A program made the position numbers and the translations under genes. DNA of 64,000 nt from Streptomyces sp. CB02056 (lineage in GTDB: Bacteria > Actinomycetota > Actinomycetes > Streptomycetales > Streptomycetaceae), in assembly GCF_001905545.1 (NCBI RefSeq), contig NZ_LIPD01000010.1:248001-312000 (forward strand), read 5' to 3'. The notes beneath the pieces are model-generated. The model was not told the DNA's origin and made no database searches. It saw nothing but the letters and a program-made list of their open reading frames with translations. Every line of letters starts with the position of its first letter. Position 1 is the first letter of the stretch. Of the stretch, positions 34,696 to 44,399 are shown piece after piece.

Positions 34696-36231
34696 TTGCG
34701 CAGGGTGCCGCCGGAGATGTTCCGGTTCACGACGGGGGAGAAGGCCGAACTCTACGGTGCGATCCTTCAGGCCTTCGGAGCGGCCAACGAGCGGCTGGAG
34801 ACCGCGCTCGGGCTGGACGAGGTCCGCACCCGGCTGCGGACGGTGGGCTGGCTCGACGCGGTCCATGACGACGACCTCCAGGAGGCGCTGCGCAAGCTCA
34901 GGGAGTGGCAGCTGCTGGACGTCGTCCAGAACCACGCGGAGAACTACCGCACCGCCGAGGAGTACGAGCGCCGCAACCTCCAGTACTCGCTGACCCGACG
35001 CGGTGAGGCCGCGTCCGCCGGGGTCGAGCACGCCCTGTTCGTCCTCGCCTCGACGGGGGCGCTCCAGACGGCGGTGCTGGAGGCGATCACGGACCGGCTC
35101 GACGAGCTGTACGTCCTGCTGGGCGACTCCGCGTCCTCGGACCGTCGGGTCTTCACCACGCTGCAGGAGCTGGAGGGCCACCTGGAGGCGCTGCTGGCCA
35201 ACACCAAGGCGTTCAACGGCGAGTTGCAGCGCCTGCTGCGCGCCGAAGGTGCGGACCTGGCGACCTTCCGCGAGGTGAAGGCCGCGACGGTGGCCTATCT
35301 CCAGGAGTTCCTCGTCAACCTCGACCAGCGGGGCCAGGCGGTCGCCACCGCCGTCGAGCGTGTGGAGCGGCTCGGGGTGAGCCTGCTGCACGCGCGGGCG
35401 CTGCGGGGCGCCGAGCTGCCGCCGGTCGCCGACGGCGATCCCGCGCCGGCCTGGCTGGAGCGGCGCCGGGCGCGCTGGGAGGGGCTCCGGTCCTGGTTCC
35501 GGCCGGCCGACGGGGCACGGCCCCGCGTGGAGCAGCTGCACGACGTGGCGCGGCGGGCGATCGTGACGCTCCTTCAGGTTCTCGACCGGATCACCGAGTC
35601 ACGGCGCCGCTCCTCCAGCGCCGTCCAGGACTTCCGGGAGCTGGCCCGCTGGTTCGCCGCCGCGCCCACCGAGGACGACCTGCACCGCCTCTGGTCGGCC
35701 GCCTTCGGTCTGGGGTCGGCCCGTCACGCCCATCTCGCCCACCCCGACCCGGAGTTGGTGCCCTCCTCGGGCAGCTGGGCCGAGACCCCGCCGGTGGAGG
35801 TCTCGGCGCTGCTGCGCACCAGCGGCCGCACCGAGCGGTTCACCCGCACCGGGAAGGTGCGCGACATCGGAGGCATCAAGGCGGCCCGGGCCGAGCGGGC
35901 CCGGAAGGAGCGGGCCGAACTCGAAGCGGCCTGGGACGTTCTGGGAACCGACGGCCCGGTGCGGCTCTCCGACCTGCACGTGCTGGACCACACCGTCTTC
36001 GAGCGGCTGCTCGACCTCCTCGGCCGGGCGCTGGCCGTACGACCGGACGCCGGCGGGGCACGTCGGGCGGTCACCTCGGACGGCCGCGTGGAGATCGTGC
36101 TCCGGCCTTCTCCCGAGGGCGGACGGGCCGTCCTGCGGACCTCCCACGGCCGGTTCGAAGGGCCCGACTACCTGGTGGAGATCCGGAGCCCGAGCGCACT
36201 GCGGGCGGTCGTCCGGGAGGACAGCGCATGA
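34696..36231 (+). CDS. jetA: Wadjet component JetA (TIGR02677/DUF2397-like)
   Basis: About 511 residues. It begins with VPPEMFRFTTGEKAELYGAILQAFGAANERLE, the characteristic N-terminus of the DUF2397 family, and is mostly winged-helix and helical, consistent with a kleisin-type subunit bridging the SMC ATPase heads. TTG 34696 is favoured because GGGGAGGG ends six bases before it; ATG 34717 is the next in-frame alternative. Wadjet complexes recognise and cleave small circular plasmids. First gene of a four-gene operon. The family identification rests on recalled family features and gene order. Confidence 0.82.
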   Translation: MRRVPPEMFRFTTGEKAELYGAILQAFGAANERLETALGLDEVRTRLRTVGWLDAVHDDDLQEALRKLREWQLLDVVQNHAENYRTAEEYERRNLQYSLTRRGEAASAGVEHALFVLASTGALQTAVLEAITDRLDELYVLLGDSASSDRRVFTTLQELEGHLEALLANTKAFNGELQRLLRAEGADLATFREVKAATVAYLQEFLVNLDQRGQAVATAVERVERLGVSLLHARALRGAELPPVADGDPAPAWLERRRARWEGLRSWFRPADGARPRVEQLHDVARRAIVTLLQVLDRITESRRRSSSAVQDFRELARWFAAAPTEDDLHRLWSAAFGLGSARHAHLAHPDPELVPSSGSWAETPPVEVSALLRTSGRTERFTRTGKVRDIGGIKAARAERARKERAELEAAWDVLGTDGPVRLSDLHVLDHTVFERLLDLLGRALAVRPDAGGARRAVTSDGRVEIVLRPSPEGGRAVLRTSHGRFEGPDYLVEIRSPSALRAVVREDSA

Positions 36232-36250
36232 ACACCACCAGGAGCGGCAC

Positions 36251-37465
36251 ATGAGCACCCTCGCCAACCAGCTGGTCCTGGCCGAGCGGCAGGACATAGC
36301 CCGAGGCATCAGACTGCTCCTCGGCCTGCCGCTGATCACCGAGCGTGGTGACCCGCCCGCCTTCGAGCTGATCCGCCGCCGTCAGGATCCGCTGACGAAG
36401 TGGTTCGACTACAACTGCGGCTGGCAGCTGGTGGTGGAGCCGCGCCTGGGGTATGCGCGTCTGCTCAAGATCCGGACCGTGCCCGACGCCTCGCGCCCCG
36501 CCCGTCGGCTGCGGTCCGGCAAGGCCCCGTTCGACCGCCGCCGTTACACGCTGCTGTGCGTCGTCGCGGCCGAGCTGCTTCCGGTCCCGGTCACGACGGT
36601 CGGCCTGCTCGCCGACCGGGTCGTCCACGCCTGTGCCACCGACGAGGCACTGCCGCCCTTCGACACGGCGAGCAGGTCCGAGCGCATGGCGTTCGTGGAC
36701 GTGCTCAAGCTGTTGGAGGCCTACGGCGCGCTCCTCACCGTGGACGGCGTCACGGAGAGCTTCGTCGACTCGGCGAAGGCCAAGGTCCTCTACCGCGTGG
36801 ACGCCACCGTCCTGATGCGCCTGCTCGCCGCGCCCGTCGGCCCGTCCCGGCTGGCCGTTCCGGCGCAGGACGTGCCGCTGCGCTTCGAGGAACTCCTGCG
36901 GGGCACGGTGCGCGAGAGCCGGTACGGCGGGGCCGACGCCTCCGACGCGCAGCGCAACCTCCGGCTCCGGCACTCGGTGCTCCGGCGGCTCCTCGACGAT
37001 CCCGTCCTGCACCACGACGAACTCGGCGCCGACGAACTGGCCTACCTGGCCTCACCGACGGGGCGCCAGATCGTCAAGCGCGCCGCCGAGCAGGGCGGCT
37101 TCGTGCTGGAGGAACGGGCCGACGGCCTGCTGCTCGTGGACCCGGAGGCCATCGCCACCGACAGCCGCTTCCCGGACGACTCCGCGACGGCCCGCGTCGC
37201 CGCCCTGCTCCTGCTGGAACCGCTGACGGCAGCCCCGGACGGGCTGACACCGGAACAGCTCGAGGCCGAGGCGAACACGCTGCTGCGGCGCTTCCCGCGG
37301 TGGGCGAAGGGCTACCAGTCCGAGGACGGCGCCCAGCGGCTCACGGCCGACGCCCTTCGTGTCCTCGACGACTTCGGCCTGGCCCGCCGGATCGGCGACC
37401 GCACCGTTCCCCGGCCCGCGGCGTTCCGGTACCGCACCACCGTGACCGACGGTCCCGCAACCTGA
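36251..37465 (+). CDS. jetB: Wadjet component JetB (TIGR02678/DUF2398-like)
   Basis: 404 residues. LANQLVLAERQDIARGIRLLLGLPLI at the N-terminus and PLTKWFDYNCGWQLVVEP.. YARLLKI are typical of DUF2398 proteins, which act as the KITE-like partner of the SMC complex. AGGAGCGG precedes the ATG. Between jetA and jetB an eight-codon mini-ORF (MNTTRSGT, 36228-36254) starts on jetA's stop (ATGA) and ends on jetB's start (ATGA), an apparent relay for coupled translation. Confidence 0.85.
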   Translation: MSTLANQLVLAERQDIARGIRLLLGLPLITERGDPPAFELIRRRQDPLTKWFDYNCGWQLVVEPRLGYARLLKIRTVPDASRPARRLRSGKAPFDRRRYTLLCVVAAELLPVPVTTVGLLADRVVHACATDEALPPFDTASRSERMAFVDVLKLLEAYGALLTVDGVTESFVDSAKAKVLYRVDATVLMRLLAAPVGPSRLAVPAQDVPLRFEELLRGTVRESRYGGADASDAQRNLRLRHSVLRRLLDDPVLHHDELGADELAYLASPTGRQIVKRAAEQGGFVLEERADGLLLVDPEAIATDSRFPDDSATARVAALLLLEPLTAAPDGLTPEQLEAEANTLLRRFPRWAKGYQSEDGAQRLTADALRVLDDFGLARRIGDRTVPRPAAFRYRTTVTDGPAT

Positions 37466-37481
37466 CCAGGGAAGACCTCCG

Positions 37482-40400
37482 ATGACCGTGACACAGCCAC
37501 CGCAGAGCCCCGTGCCCCCGACGGCGGCCGCAGCCGTGCGATGGCGGCCCGCCAGGGCGGGCATCCTCAACGTCTGGCGCTACTACGACGAGACCTTCAC
37601 CTTCCACAAGGGCCGGCTGCTCCTGCGGGGGCAGAACGGCACCGGCAAGTCGAAGGCGCTGGAGGTGCTCCTGCCGTTCCTGTTCGACGCGAGCCTGCGA
37701 CCCAACCGGCTGTCCACCTTCGGCGGCTCCGAGCGCACCATGCACTGGAACCTGATGGGGGAGGGCACCACGGGCAAGACCCGTGTCGGGTACGTGTGGC
37801 TGGAGTTCGTCCGCGGTGACGGCGATCCCGGGTGGTTCACCTGCGGCGCCAGGCTCCAGGCCAGCGTGCACACCCCCGGTGTCACCGTCGACTACTTCAC
37901 CACCGGCGCGCGGATCGACCGCCCAGGCGGTCTCTCCCTGGTCAACGACGCGGGCCAGCCGCTCACCCGCGCCGCCCTGGCCGATGCCCTGCACGGCCGG
38001 GGCGAGTTGCACGGGGCACCCACCGACTACCGCAACACGGTCCGCAGCACGCTCTTCCCCGGGCTGAGCGAGCAGCGCTTCGACGCCCTGATCACCGCGC
38101 TGCTCCAGCTCCGCACCCCCAAGCTCTCGGAGCGCCTGGATCCGTCGCTGCTGTCCTCGCTGCTCTCGCGGGCGCTGCCCCCGCTCGGCCAGGGCGAGAT
38201 CACCGAACTGGCCGAGGGTTTCGAGCGCCTCGACCGCCAGCGCGAACACCTGAAGACACTGGACGACGAGGTGGCCGCGGCCACCGCCGTCGCGAACCAG
38301 CAACGCGGCTACGCCCAGCGCGTCCTGCGTGCCGGAGCAGCCGGTCTCATCTCCGCGACGACCGAGATGGACAACCTCGCCCGCCTCGCGAGGGAGAGCG
38401 GGGAGGCGCACGCGGGAGCCGTGCGTGAGCGCGACGAGAGCAACCGGACGCAACAGGAACTCGAACACGGGCGGCAGGAGATCGAGGGCGCCATCGAGGG
38501 GCTGCTCGACTCCGAGGTCTACCGGCAGGGGCAGGAGCTCGACCAGCTCCGTCGTAGGAGCGAGCAGGCCGACCAGACCGCCGCCCGGGCCCGTACCGCC
38601 GCCGACCGGAAGGTTCGGGCGGCCGACGAGGACGCGGGGCGTGCCGACGATGCGCGGCTGCGTTCCGAACAGCGGGCCGAACAGACCCGGGCCGCTCGCG
38701 AGGAGGCACGTGGCGCGGCGCGGCGAGCAGCCATGGAGTCCGTCTGCGCCGAGGTGCAGACGGTGCTCGGCACCGCACCGGGTCCGTCGGGGGAGAACGA
38801 GGAGCAGGGGCGTACGGCGCGCCGTCTGCTGCGCGGTGCGGTCGTCTCGCGGCACCACCAGATCGCCGACGTCCGAGCCGCCGTCGAGCGCCACGAGCGG
38901 TCCCTCGCGGGCCGGACGACGGCGGAGCAGCACCTCGATTCGGCGCGCGAACGGCTGACCGGGGCGACCGCGAAGCGCGAGGGGAACGCCCGCGCCTACC
39001 AGGCCGCCGTCGACGCCCACGCCGCCCTGTTGCGTCGTTGGGCGAGGGAGGACTGCGCGGAACTCTCGATCGACGACGCCGAGGAACTCGCGTCCCGTGC
39101 CGCCGTCGAGACTGATGTCCTCGTGCTGGTCGAAGCCGCGGCCCGGGCGGCGGAGAGCTCCATCACCGCCGACGAGACGACCGCCCGCGCCGGCCGGGAC
39201 GACGCCCGCGCCGGGCGTGACCGGGTCCTCCGGGAACTGGAACGCATCGCGGCCGCGGCCGATCTCCCGCCGGTTCCACCACGGACTCGCACGGCCGACC
39301 GGTCGGTCCTGCCGGGGGCGCCACTGTGGCGTCTGCTGGCCTTCCGGCCGGACGTTCCGCCCGCCGATCAGGCCGGCGTCGAAGCGGCCCTCGAAGCGGC
39401 CGGCCTGCTCGACGCCTGGATGACCCCCGACGGCGGTCTCGTCGTCGCAGGGCACGACGTCCTGGCCGATCCGGCAGCGGCCGCGCCCGCACCCGGCCCC
39501 TCGCTGCTCGACGTCCTGGCTCCGGAACCCGACGGCCCGGTGCCGCCCGCCCGGGTGCGGCGGCTGCTTGCCGGTGTCGCCTACGGCCCCGCACTGACGA
39601 CGGACCACCCGGCCGTCGTGGGCGCCGACGGAAGCTGGCGGCTGGCGATGGCGGTCGGCTCCTGGGCCAAGGAGGAGTCCAGCCACATCGGCGCCGCGGC
39701 CCGGGAACGCGCCAGGCAGCGGCGGATCGCGGAACTCACCACCGAACTGGCCGAGGCCGACACCGCCGTCGTCGGCTACGAGACGCGGCTGCACGCCCTC
39801 GCCGACCGCCGGACGCGCCTCGAAGCCGACCTCCGCTCCCGGCCGCACCACCGGGACGTGGAGGAGGCCAAGGGCGGCTGGGACCGGGCCGAGTCCCAAG
39901 TGGGCGCTCGGGAGGACGCCGTGCGGGAGGCCGTCGAACAGCTCGCGCGGCAGGAGAAGGCGGTCGCGGACGCGCTGCGCACACTCGCCGTCGCCTCCGC
40001 CGAGCATGCCCTGCCGACCGAACGCGCCGCCCTGGACAAGACCGCCGCGGCCGTCGAAGCGCTGCGCGAACAGGCCGACGTCTGGCTCGACGCCCATCTC
40101 GCCTGGATAGCCGCCCACCAGGCCTGGAACTCCGCGCGCGGCCATGCCGAGGCATCGAGGGGGGCTGCGACCGAGGGCCTGGCGGAGGCCGAGACCGCCG
40201 AGGCCGCCGCCCGCGGGCTCCGCTCCACGCTCCGGGCGGTCGAGAGCACCGTCGGTGAGGACTACCGCGAAGTGGCCGCCCGCATCAGTGACTTCCGGAA
40301 GTCCCTCGACCGCGTTCGCCGCGACCTCGAATCCGGCACCCAGGCACTTCTCGCGCTCGAAGGCCGCATCGGCGCGCTCGGCGCCACCGCGGCCCAGGAC

Positions 40401-41567
40401 GAGGCCCTGCACGACAGGGCCGTCGAGGCCCGGAACGAGGCCGCCCATGGCTTCCGGCGCCTGTGCGTCCTCGGATTCCCCGAGGACGCGGGCCTCGGGC
40501 TCGTCCTCACCTCCGCGGACGGCACCCGCGCCACCCTCGAAGCGGCGCGCGAGACCGCTGCCGCGTGGCCCGACCTGCCGCACGGCACCAGGAACCTCGG
40601 TGACTCCCTGAACCGTCTCTCCGAGGCCGTCCACCGAGCCCGCCAGAGCCTCAGCAGCCGCGCTGACCTCGAGCTCGAAGCGGAGGAGGACGTCCAGGTC
40701 CTCACCGCCACCGTCGACGGCATCCGGGTCGGCGCGACCGGCCTCCTCGTCATCCTCACCGGTGAGCGTGACCGCGGTCAGGACGACATCACCGCAGCCG
40801 AACGCGGCCTCTTCGACCGGACCCTCACCGGCGACACGCGCCGCCACCTCGCCTCCCGGATCCGTCAGGCCGGTGAACTCGTCGAGCGGATGAACGGCCA
40901 CCTCGAAGGGATCCGCACTGCCTCACGGGTGGCCGTCCGTCTGGTGTGGCAGATCCACCCCGACCTGCCCGCCGGTACCCGGACGGCCCGTGAGCTGCTG
41001 CTCAAGGACCCGGCGCGGATCACCGAAGCCGACCGCGAGGCCCTCCACGCCTTCTTCCGGGGCCGGATCGAGGAAGCGAAGACCCGCAACACGGCGGCGA
41101 CCTGGGAGGAGCAGCTCGCCGAGGTCCTCGACTACACGGCCTGGCACCAGTTCGTCGTCAAACTGGACCGCGCCAACGGCTCCGGGTGGCAGCTGCTCAC
41201 CAAGAAGCTCCACGGCGCGCTCTCGGGCGGCGAGAAGGCCATCGCCCTCCACCTGCCGCTGTTCGCCGCCGTGGCCGCCCATTACGAGGCGGTGCCGGAG
41301 TCTCCGCGGCTGATCCTGCTCGACGAGGTCTTCGTCGGCGTCGACACCGTCAACCGCGGGCAGGTCTTCGGCCTCCTCGCGGCACTCGACCTCGACCTGG
41401 TGCTCACCTCGGACCACGAATGGTGCACCTACCGGGAGCTCTCCGGCATCGCCGTCCACCAGTTGATCACCGGAGGTGACGGCGACGACGCCGTCACCAG
41501 TGCCCGTTTCACCTGGACGGGCACCGACCTGCTGCCCGACGAAGCCGACACGGAAGAACCGGCATGA
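37482..41567 (+). CDS. jetC: Wadjet SMC-like ATPase JetC (TIGR02680-like)
   Basis: 1361 residues. Walker A RGQNGTGKSKALE is at 49-61, the ABC signature ALSGGEKA around 1248, Walker B LILLDEVFVGVD with D1281-E1282 and a D/H-loop LVLTSDHEW. Between the heads lies a long charged coiled coil (roughly residues 240-540 and 760-1110) with a hinge-like globular part around 590-740. This is the motor that extrudes plasmid DNA. It starts 16 bases after jetB and overlaps jetD by four bases. Confidence 0.93.
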   Translation: MTVTQPPQSPVPPTAAAAVRWRPARAGILNVWRYYDETFTFHKGRLLLRGQNGTGKSKALEVLLPFLFDASLRPNRLSTFGGSERTMHWNLMGEGTTGKTRVGYVWLEFVRGDGDPGWFTCGARLQASVHTPGVTVDYFTTGARIDRPGGLSLVNDAGQPLTRAALADALHGRGELHGAPTDYRNTVRSTLFPGLSEQRFDALITALLQLRTPKLSERLDPSLLSSLLSRALPPLGQGEITELAEGFERLDRQREHLKTLDDEVAAATAVANQQRGYAQRVLRAGAAGLISATTEMDNLARLARESGEAHAGAVRERDESNRTQQELEHGRQEIEGAIEGLLDSEVYRQGQELDQLRRRSEQADQTAARARTAADRKVRAADEDAGRADDARLRSEQRAEQTRAAREEARGAARRAAMESVCAEVQTVLGTAPGPSGENEEQGRTARRLLRGAVVSRHHQIADVRAAVERHERSLAGRTTAEQHLDSARERLTGATAKREGNARAYQAAVDAHAALLRRWAREDCAELSIDDAEELASRAAVETDVLVLVEAAARAAESSITADETTARAGRDDARAGRDRVLRELERIAAAADLPPVPPRTRTADRSVLPGAPLWRLLAFRPDVPPADQAGVEAALEAAGLLDAWMTPDGGLVVAGHDVLADPAAAAPAPGPSLLDVLAPEPDGPVPPARVRRLLAGVAYGPALTTDHPAVVGADGSWRLAMAVGSWAKEESSHIGAAARERARQRRIAELTTELAEADTAVVGYETRLHALADRRTRLEADLRSRPHHRDVEEAKGGWDRAESQVGAREDAVREAVEQLARQEKAVADALRTLAVASAEHALPTERAALDKTAAAVEALREQADVWLDAHLAWIAAHQAWNSARGHAEASRGAATEGLAEAETAEAAARGLRSTLRAVESTVGEDYREVAARISDFRKSLDRVRRDLESGTQALLALEGRIGALGATAAQDEALHDRAVEARNEAAHGFRRLCVLGFPEDAGLGLVLTSADGTRATLEAARETAAAWPDLPHGTRNLGDSLNRLSEAVHRARQSLSSRADLELEAEEDVQVLTATVDGIRVGATGLLVILTGERDRGQDDITAAERGLFDRTLTGDTRRHLASRIRQAGELVERMNGHLEGIRTASRVAVRLVWQIHPDLPAGTRTARELLLKDPARITEADREALHAFFRGRIEEAKTRNTAATWEEQLAEVLDYTAWHQFVVKLDRANGSGWQLLTKKLHGALSGGEKAIALHLPLFAAVAAHYEAVPESPRLILLDEVFVGVDTVNRGQVFGLLAALDLDLVLTSDHEWCTYRELSGIAVHQLITGGDGDDAVTSARFTWTGTDLLPDEADTEEPA

Positions 41568-42790
41568 CGGACCGCCACCCCCTCGACCTCCCCGAGCTCC
41601 GACCCCTGTGGTCGGCCGTTCACGGCCGTCTCTCGACCGGTCGCCCCGTCAGCCGGGTACGGTCCGGACCACTCGACGAGGCGGGCCGGGAGGCACTGGC
41701 CGACCTCCTCGGGCTCGACCGGCTCCCCGGCGCCGAACCGACGATCCCCCTCGCCGGGCTCGACAGTGCCGTGCTGGACGCCTGCGGCCGACCCGTCCGG
41801 GACGTGGTGACCGCGATCCTCGGCCCGATCCACGACCGGGCCGCCGAGCGCCACCACAGGACCGGCCAACGCGAGGCCCTGTGGGCGTGGTTGGCCGGCC
41901 ACGAGGTGGTCACCGTCCAGCCGGCCCTGCTGGACTGGGTCGGCCACCTGCGGGCCGGCGGCCTCGTCGACGGCTCTCCCGACCGGACCCGAGGCCTGCT
42001 GACCGCCGCGCTGACCGTCCTTCACGCACTCCCAGCCGACGGTGAGCCACTACCGGTCCTCGCCGCCCGTCTCCTCGACGGCGACTCCCACGCCCTCGAC
42101 GACGGGACCCGGCTGTCCTCGCTCGTCCTGCGTGCGCTGGCGGTGCTGTACGGCACCGACATGCCAGACGCCGCCGAGGGACGACGCGCGCTGTGGAGCC
42201 GAGCCGGCGTGGCCGACGACGAGCTGTCCGCCGCCGTGCTCGCCGCGGGTCTCCGCCCCGTGGGAGAAGGGCCGGTTGCCATGATCTCCCGCATCTGCGC
42301 CGGAGCCGGCCACCCCGTCAGCCTCACCCTCGCCCAACTGCGCACACCCGGTGAGTTCACCGGTCCCGCAGGACCCGTGCACATCACCGAGAACCCCAGC
42401 GTGCTCGCTCTGGCCCTGCGCCGCTTCGGCTCGCACTGCCCGCCGCTGGTCTGTACCTCCGGCTGGCCCAACACCGCCGTGATCCACCTGCTGCGCCGAC
42501 TCGCCGACGACGGCGCGTCCCTGCACTACCACGGCGACTTCGACGGCGAGGGCATCCGCATCGCGGCGCACGTCATGGCCAGAACCGGTGCCGCACCCTG
42601 GCGGATGACAGCCGACGACTACCGGGCCGCCGCACCGCGGGTTCCCTTCGGCCCTGACCCGGGTCGCTTGACGCCGGCGCCGTGGGACCGCTCGCTCATC
42701 GACTCCATGACCGAGTCGCGCACCGCAGTGGTCGAGGAAGTGGTTGCCGATCTCCTCCTCGACGACTTGGCAGCGCACCTGCACGGATAG
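41564..42790 (+). CDS. jetD: Wadjet nuclease JetD (TIGR02679-like, Toprim)
   Basis: 408 residues. The C-terminal Toprim domain is intact: E276 in VHITENPSVL and the DxD-x-E group D325, D327, E329 in HYHGDFDGEGIRIA. The N-terminal half corresponds to the DUF3323-type arm. In Wadjet systems this Toprim/topoisomerase-VI-like subunit cuts the extruded plasmid. ATGA overlap with jetC. Its stop is only eight bases before repeat copy 3, so the operon reaches right up to the repeat. Confidence 0.9.
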   Translation: MTDRHPLDLPELRPLWSAVHGRLSTGRPVSRVRSGPLDEAGREALADLLGLDRLPGAEPTIPLAGLDSAVLDACGRPVRDVVTAILGPIHDRAAERHHRTGQREALWAWLAGHEVVTVQPALLDWVGHLRAGGLVDGSPDRTRGLLTAALTVLHALPADGEPLPVLAARLLDGDSHALDDGTRLSSLVLRALAVLYGTDMPDAAEGRRALWSRAGVADDELSAAVLAAGLRPVGEGPVAMISRICAGAGHPVSLTLAQLRTPGEFTGPAGPVHITENPSVLALALRRFGSHCPPLVCTSGWPNTAVIHLLRRLADDGASLHYHGDFDGEGIRIAAHVMARTGAAPWRMTADDYRAAAPRVPFGPDPGRLTPAPWDRSLIDSMTESRTAVVEEVVADLLLDDLAAHLHG

Positions 42791-42798
42791 GACGACGG

Positions 42799-42845
42799 CC
42801 CGTCCGACGGGCCGAGGGCTACCACCGGCGCTTCGGCCTCGTCCA
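42799..42845 (+). repeat. GH1 3'-end repeat, copy 3 (short core)
   Basis: 47 bases matching 33735-33781 at 45 positions. The left part forms a perfect palindrome GGCCCGTC-C-GACGGGCC (42798-42814 approximately); the right part encodes the fragment AEGYHRRFGLVH, after which similarity stops abruptly. Same orientation as copies 1 and 2. Confidence 0.85.
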
Positions 42846-42860
42846 TGCCGGTCGAGCGGG

Positions 42861-42894
42861 CCGGGGCTCCCCGCCGGCCGGCGGGGAGCCCCGG
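42861..42894. terminator. Bidirectional terminator (17-bp palindrome)
   Basis: CCGGGGCTCCCCGCCGG (42861-42877) is followed at once by its exact complement (42878-42894). It lies between convergent jetD and the alpha/beta hydrolase gene. Confidence 0.75.
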
Positions 42895-42914
42895 GGCCAA
42901 CGCGGTCAACGCGG

Positions 42915-44141
42915 TCAGCGCGGGTCGGCGAGGAGGAAGTCGAGCAGGATCCGGCGGCTCGTCTGGGAGGTGAGACTGCCGTACACGTCGTCGAAGGCGT
43001 GGTCGGCGAAGGGCAGTTCCTCCACCTCGACGTCGACGCCCTGCTTCCTCAGCGCGTCGCCGAGGGCGGTGACGGTCTCGGGGCGGGCGCTGCGGTCGCG
43101 GTCCCCGACGACGAGTAGGGTGCGGGGCAGGCCGGGGCGGACGTCGGAGGTGGGGGACACCTCGCGGTAGCGGTCCGGGTACTGCTGCGGGGTGCCGCCG
43201 GTGTACATCTGCGCCGCCTCGCGGGTGCCGGCCACGTCGTCCGCCCACATCTGCGCGACGTCGGTGCCGGGGTAGAAGCCGATCACGGAGGCCGGGGGCG
43301 CGGGGGTGGCGCCCTCGACGGCCTTGATGGTGCCGTTGTGGAGGCGGTAGGCGGTGTTCATCGCCAGGGTGCCGCCCGCCGACATGCCGCCGAGCGAGAT
43401 CCGCGCGCCGTCGACGCCGTACGCGTCGGCGTTGCGCTGCACCCAGCCCATGGCGGAGAGGAGGTCCTGCGGGGCCTTGTCCCAGGTGGGACGGTCGGGA
43501 CCGGCCAGGCGGTAGTCGACGGCGAAGACGGCGACGCCGTGGTCGGCGAGCCAGCGGCCGGTGCCGCGCAGGTCGCTCCTGTCGAAGGTGTGGAAGCCGC
43601 CGGCGTGGGCGAGCACGACGGCCGGGGTCCGCTGGCCCGGGACCTTCGCGGGCAGGTACGCGTCCACCCGCAGCGGCTCGCCCTCGGGGCTCGCGAACGT
43701 CTCGGTCGTGTCCGGCTTCGCCGCGGGGTAGCCGAGTTCGGTGAACACCTGGCCCAGGGAGACGTCGGCGCCGGCCTCCCGGGCGGCCTGGAACTGGATG
43801 CCGCCGATGACCAGCGCGCCCACGGTGCACAGCGTCGAGACCACGGTGACCACGCGTCCCCAGCGCACCAGGCCGGCCCGCCAGGCCAGCGCGGCCAGGC
43901 CGGCGGCGACGAGGGCCAGCAGGGCGATGTGGAACGGGTACTGCCCGCCCAGCACCGGGCCGATCACGCCCGCCTTGGGTATCGAGGGGACGTACGCGCC
44001 GAGCACGACGGCGGCGGCCAGGAACGCGAGGAACGACGCCAGGACGGCGGAGGCGGCCCGCAGGATCCGGACGGGCCGTCCGGGACGGGCAGGCCGGGCG
44101 GGCCGTCCGGGCGACGCGGCGGAGCTTCGGGGTGTGGTCAT
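42915..44141 (-). CDS. Membrane-anchored alpha/beta hydrolase (esterase/lipase-like)
   Basis: 408 residues. Three to four N-terminal membrane segments (residues ~28-140) precede an alpha/beta hydrolase domain with LAHAGGFHTF (oxyanion-type), FAVDYRLAGP, nucleophile in LGGMSAGGTLAMN (GxSxG), Asp in VGDRD and His in FADHAFD, so the triad is complete. AGGAG precedes the ATG by eight bases. It shares a conserved upstream block with the two-component operon behind it, suggesting that it is a target of that system. Substrate unknown; envelope lipid or ester is a guess. Confidence 0.82.
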   Translation of the reverse strand: MTTPRSSAASPGRPARPARPGRPVRILRAASAVLASFLAFLAAAVVLGAYVPSIPKAGVIGPVLGGQYPFHIALLALVAAGLAALAWRAGLVRWGRVVTVVSTLCTVGALVIGGIQFQAAREAGADVSLGQVFTELGYPAAKPDTTETFASPEGEPLRVDAYLPAKVPGQRTPAVVLAHAGGFHTFDRSDLRGTGRWLADHGVAVFAVDYRLAGPDRPTWDKAPQDLLSAMGWVQRNADAYGVDGARISLGGMSAGGTLAMNTAYRLHNGTIKAVEGATPAPPASVIGFYPGTDVAQMWADDVAGTREAAQMYTGGTPQQYPDRYREVSPTSDVRPGLPRTLLVVGDRDRSARPETVTALGDALRKQGVDVEVEELPFADHAFDDVYGSLTSQTSRRILLDFLLADPR

Positions 44142-44280
44142 GGCTGTACTCCTGCGATGGTGCGCGGGACGGTCGCCGCCGCCCGCGGAACGTGTCGGGA
44201 GCCGCGAGGCCCTCGCCACCGCACACGGGGGAGGCGAGGACCGGCTCGTACGAGAACGCTAGGAATCCGGCACCCGCACG

Positions 44281-44327
44281 GGCCTCCCACCACGGAGCCA
44301 TTTCCCGGAGCGGCTCTCAGGTAGGGG
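44281..44327 (-). promoter_or_regulatory. Conserved block upstream of the membrane hydrolase
   Basis: In plus orientation: GGCCTCCC, four bases, CGGAGCC, twelve bases, GGCTCTCAGGTA and GGGG. The same elements recur at 46450-46495 before the histidine kinase gene. It includes inverted GGAGCC/GGCTC(T) elements and probably combines a promoter with a response-regulator site. The rest of the gap 44142-44399 is unremarkable. Confidence 0.6.
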
Positions 44328-44399
44328 TCGGACGGGGACGTCCGGGCCGGTGCCGCCGCACCACGGCGGGATCACCACCGAGGGATCACGGACGCGGGA

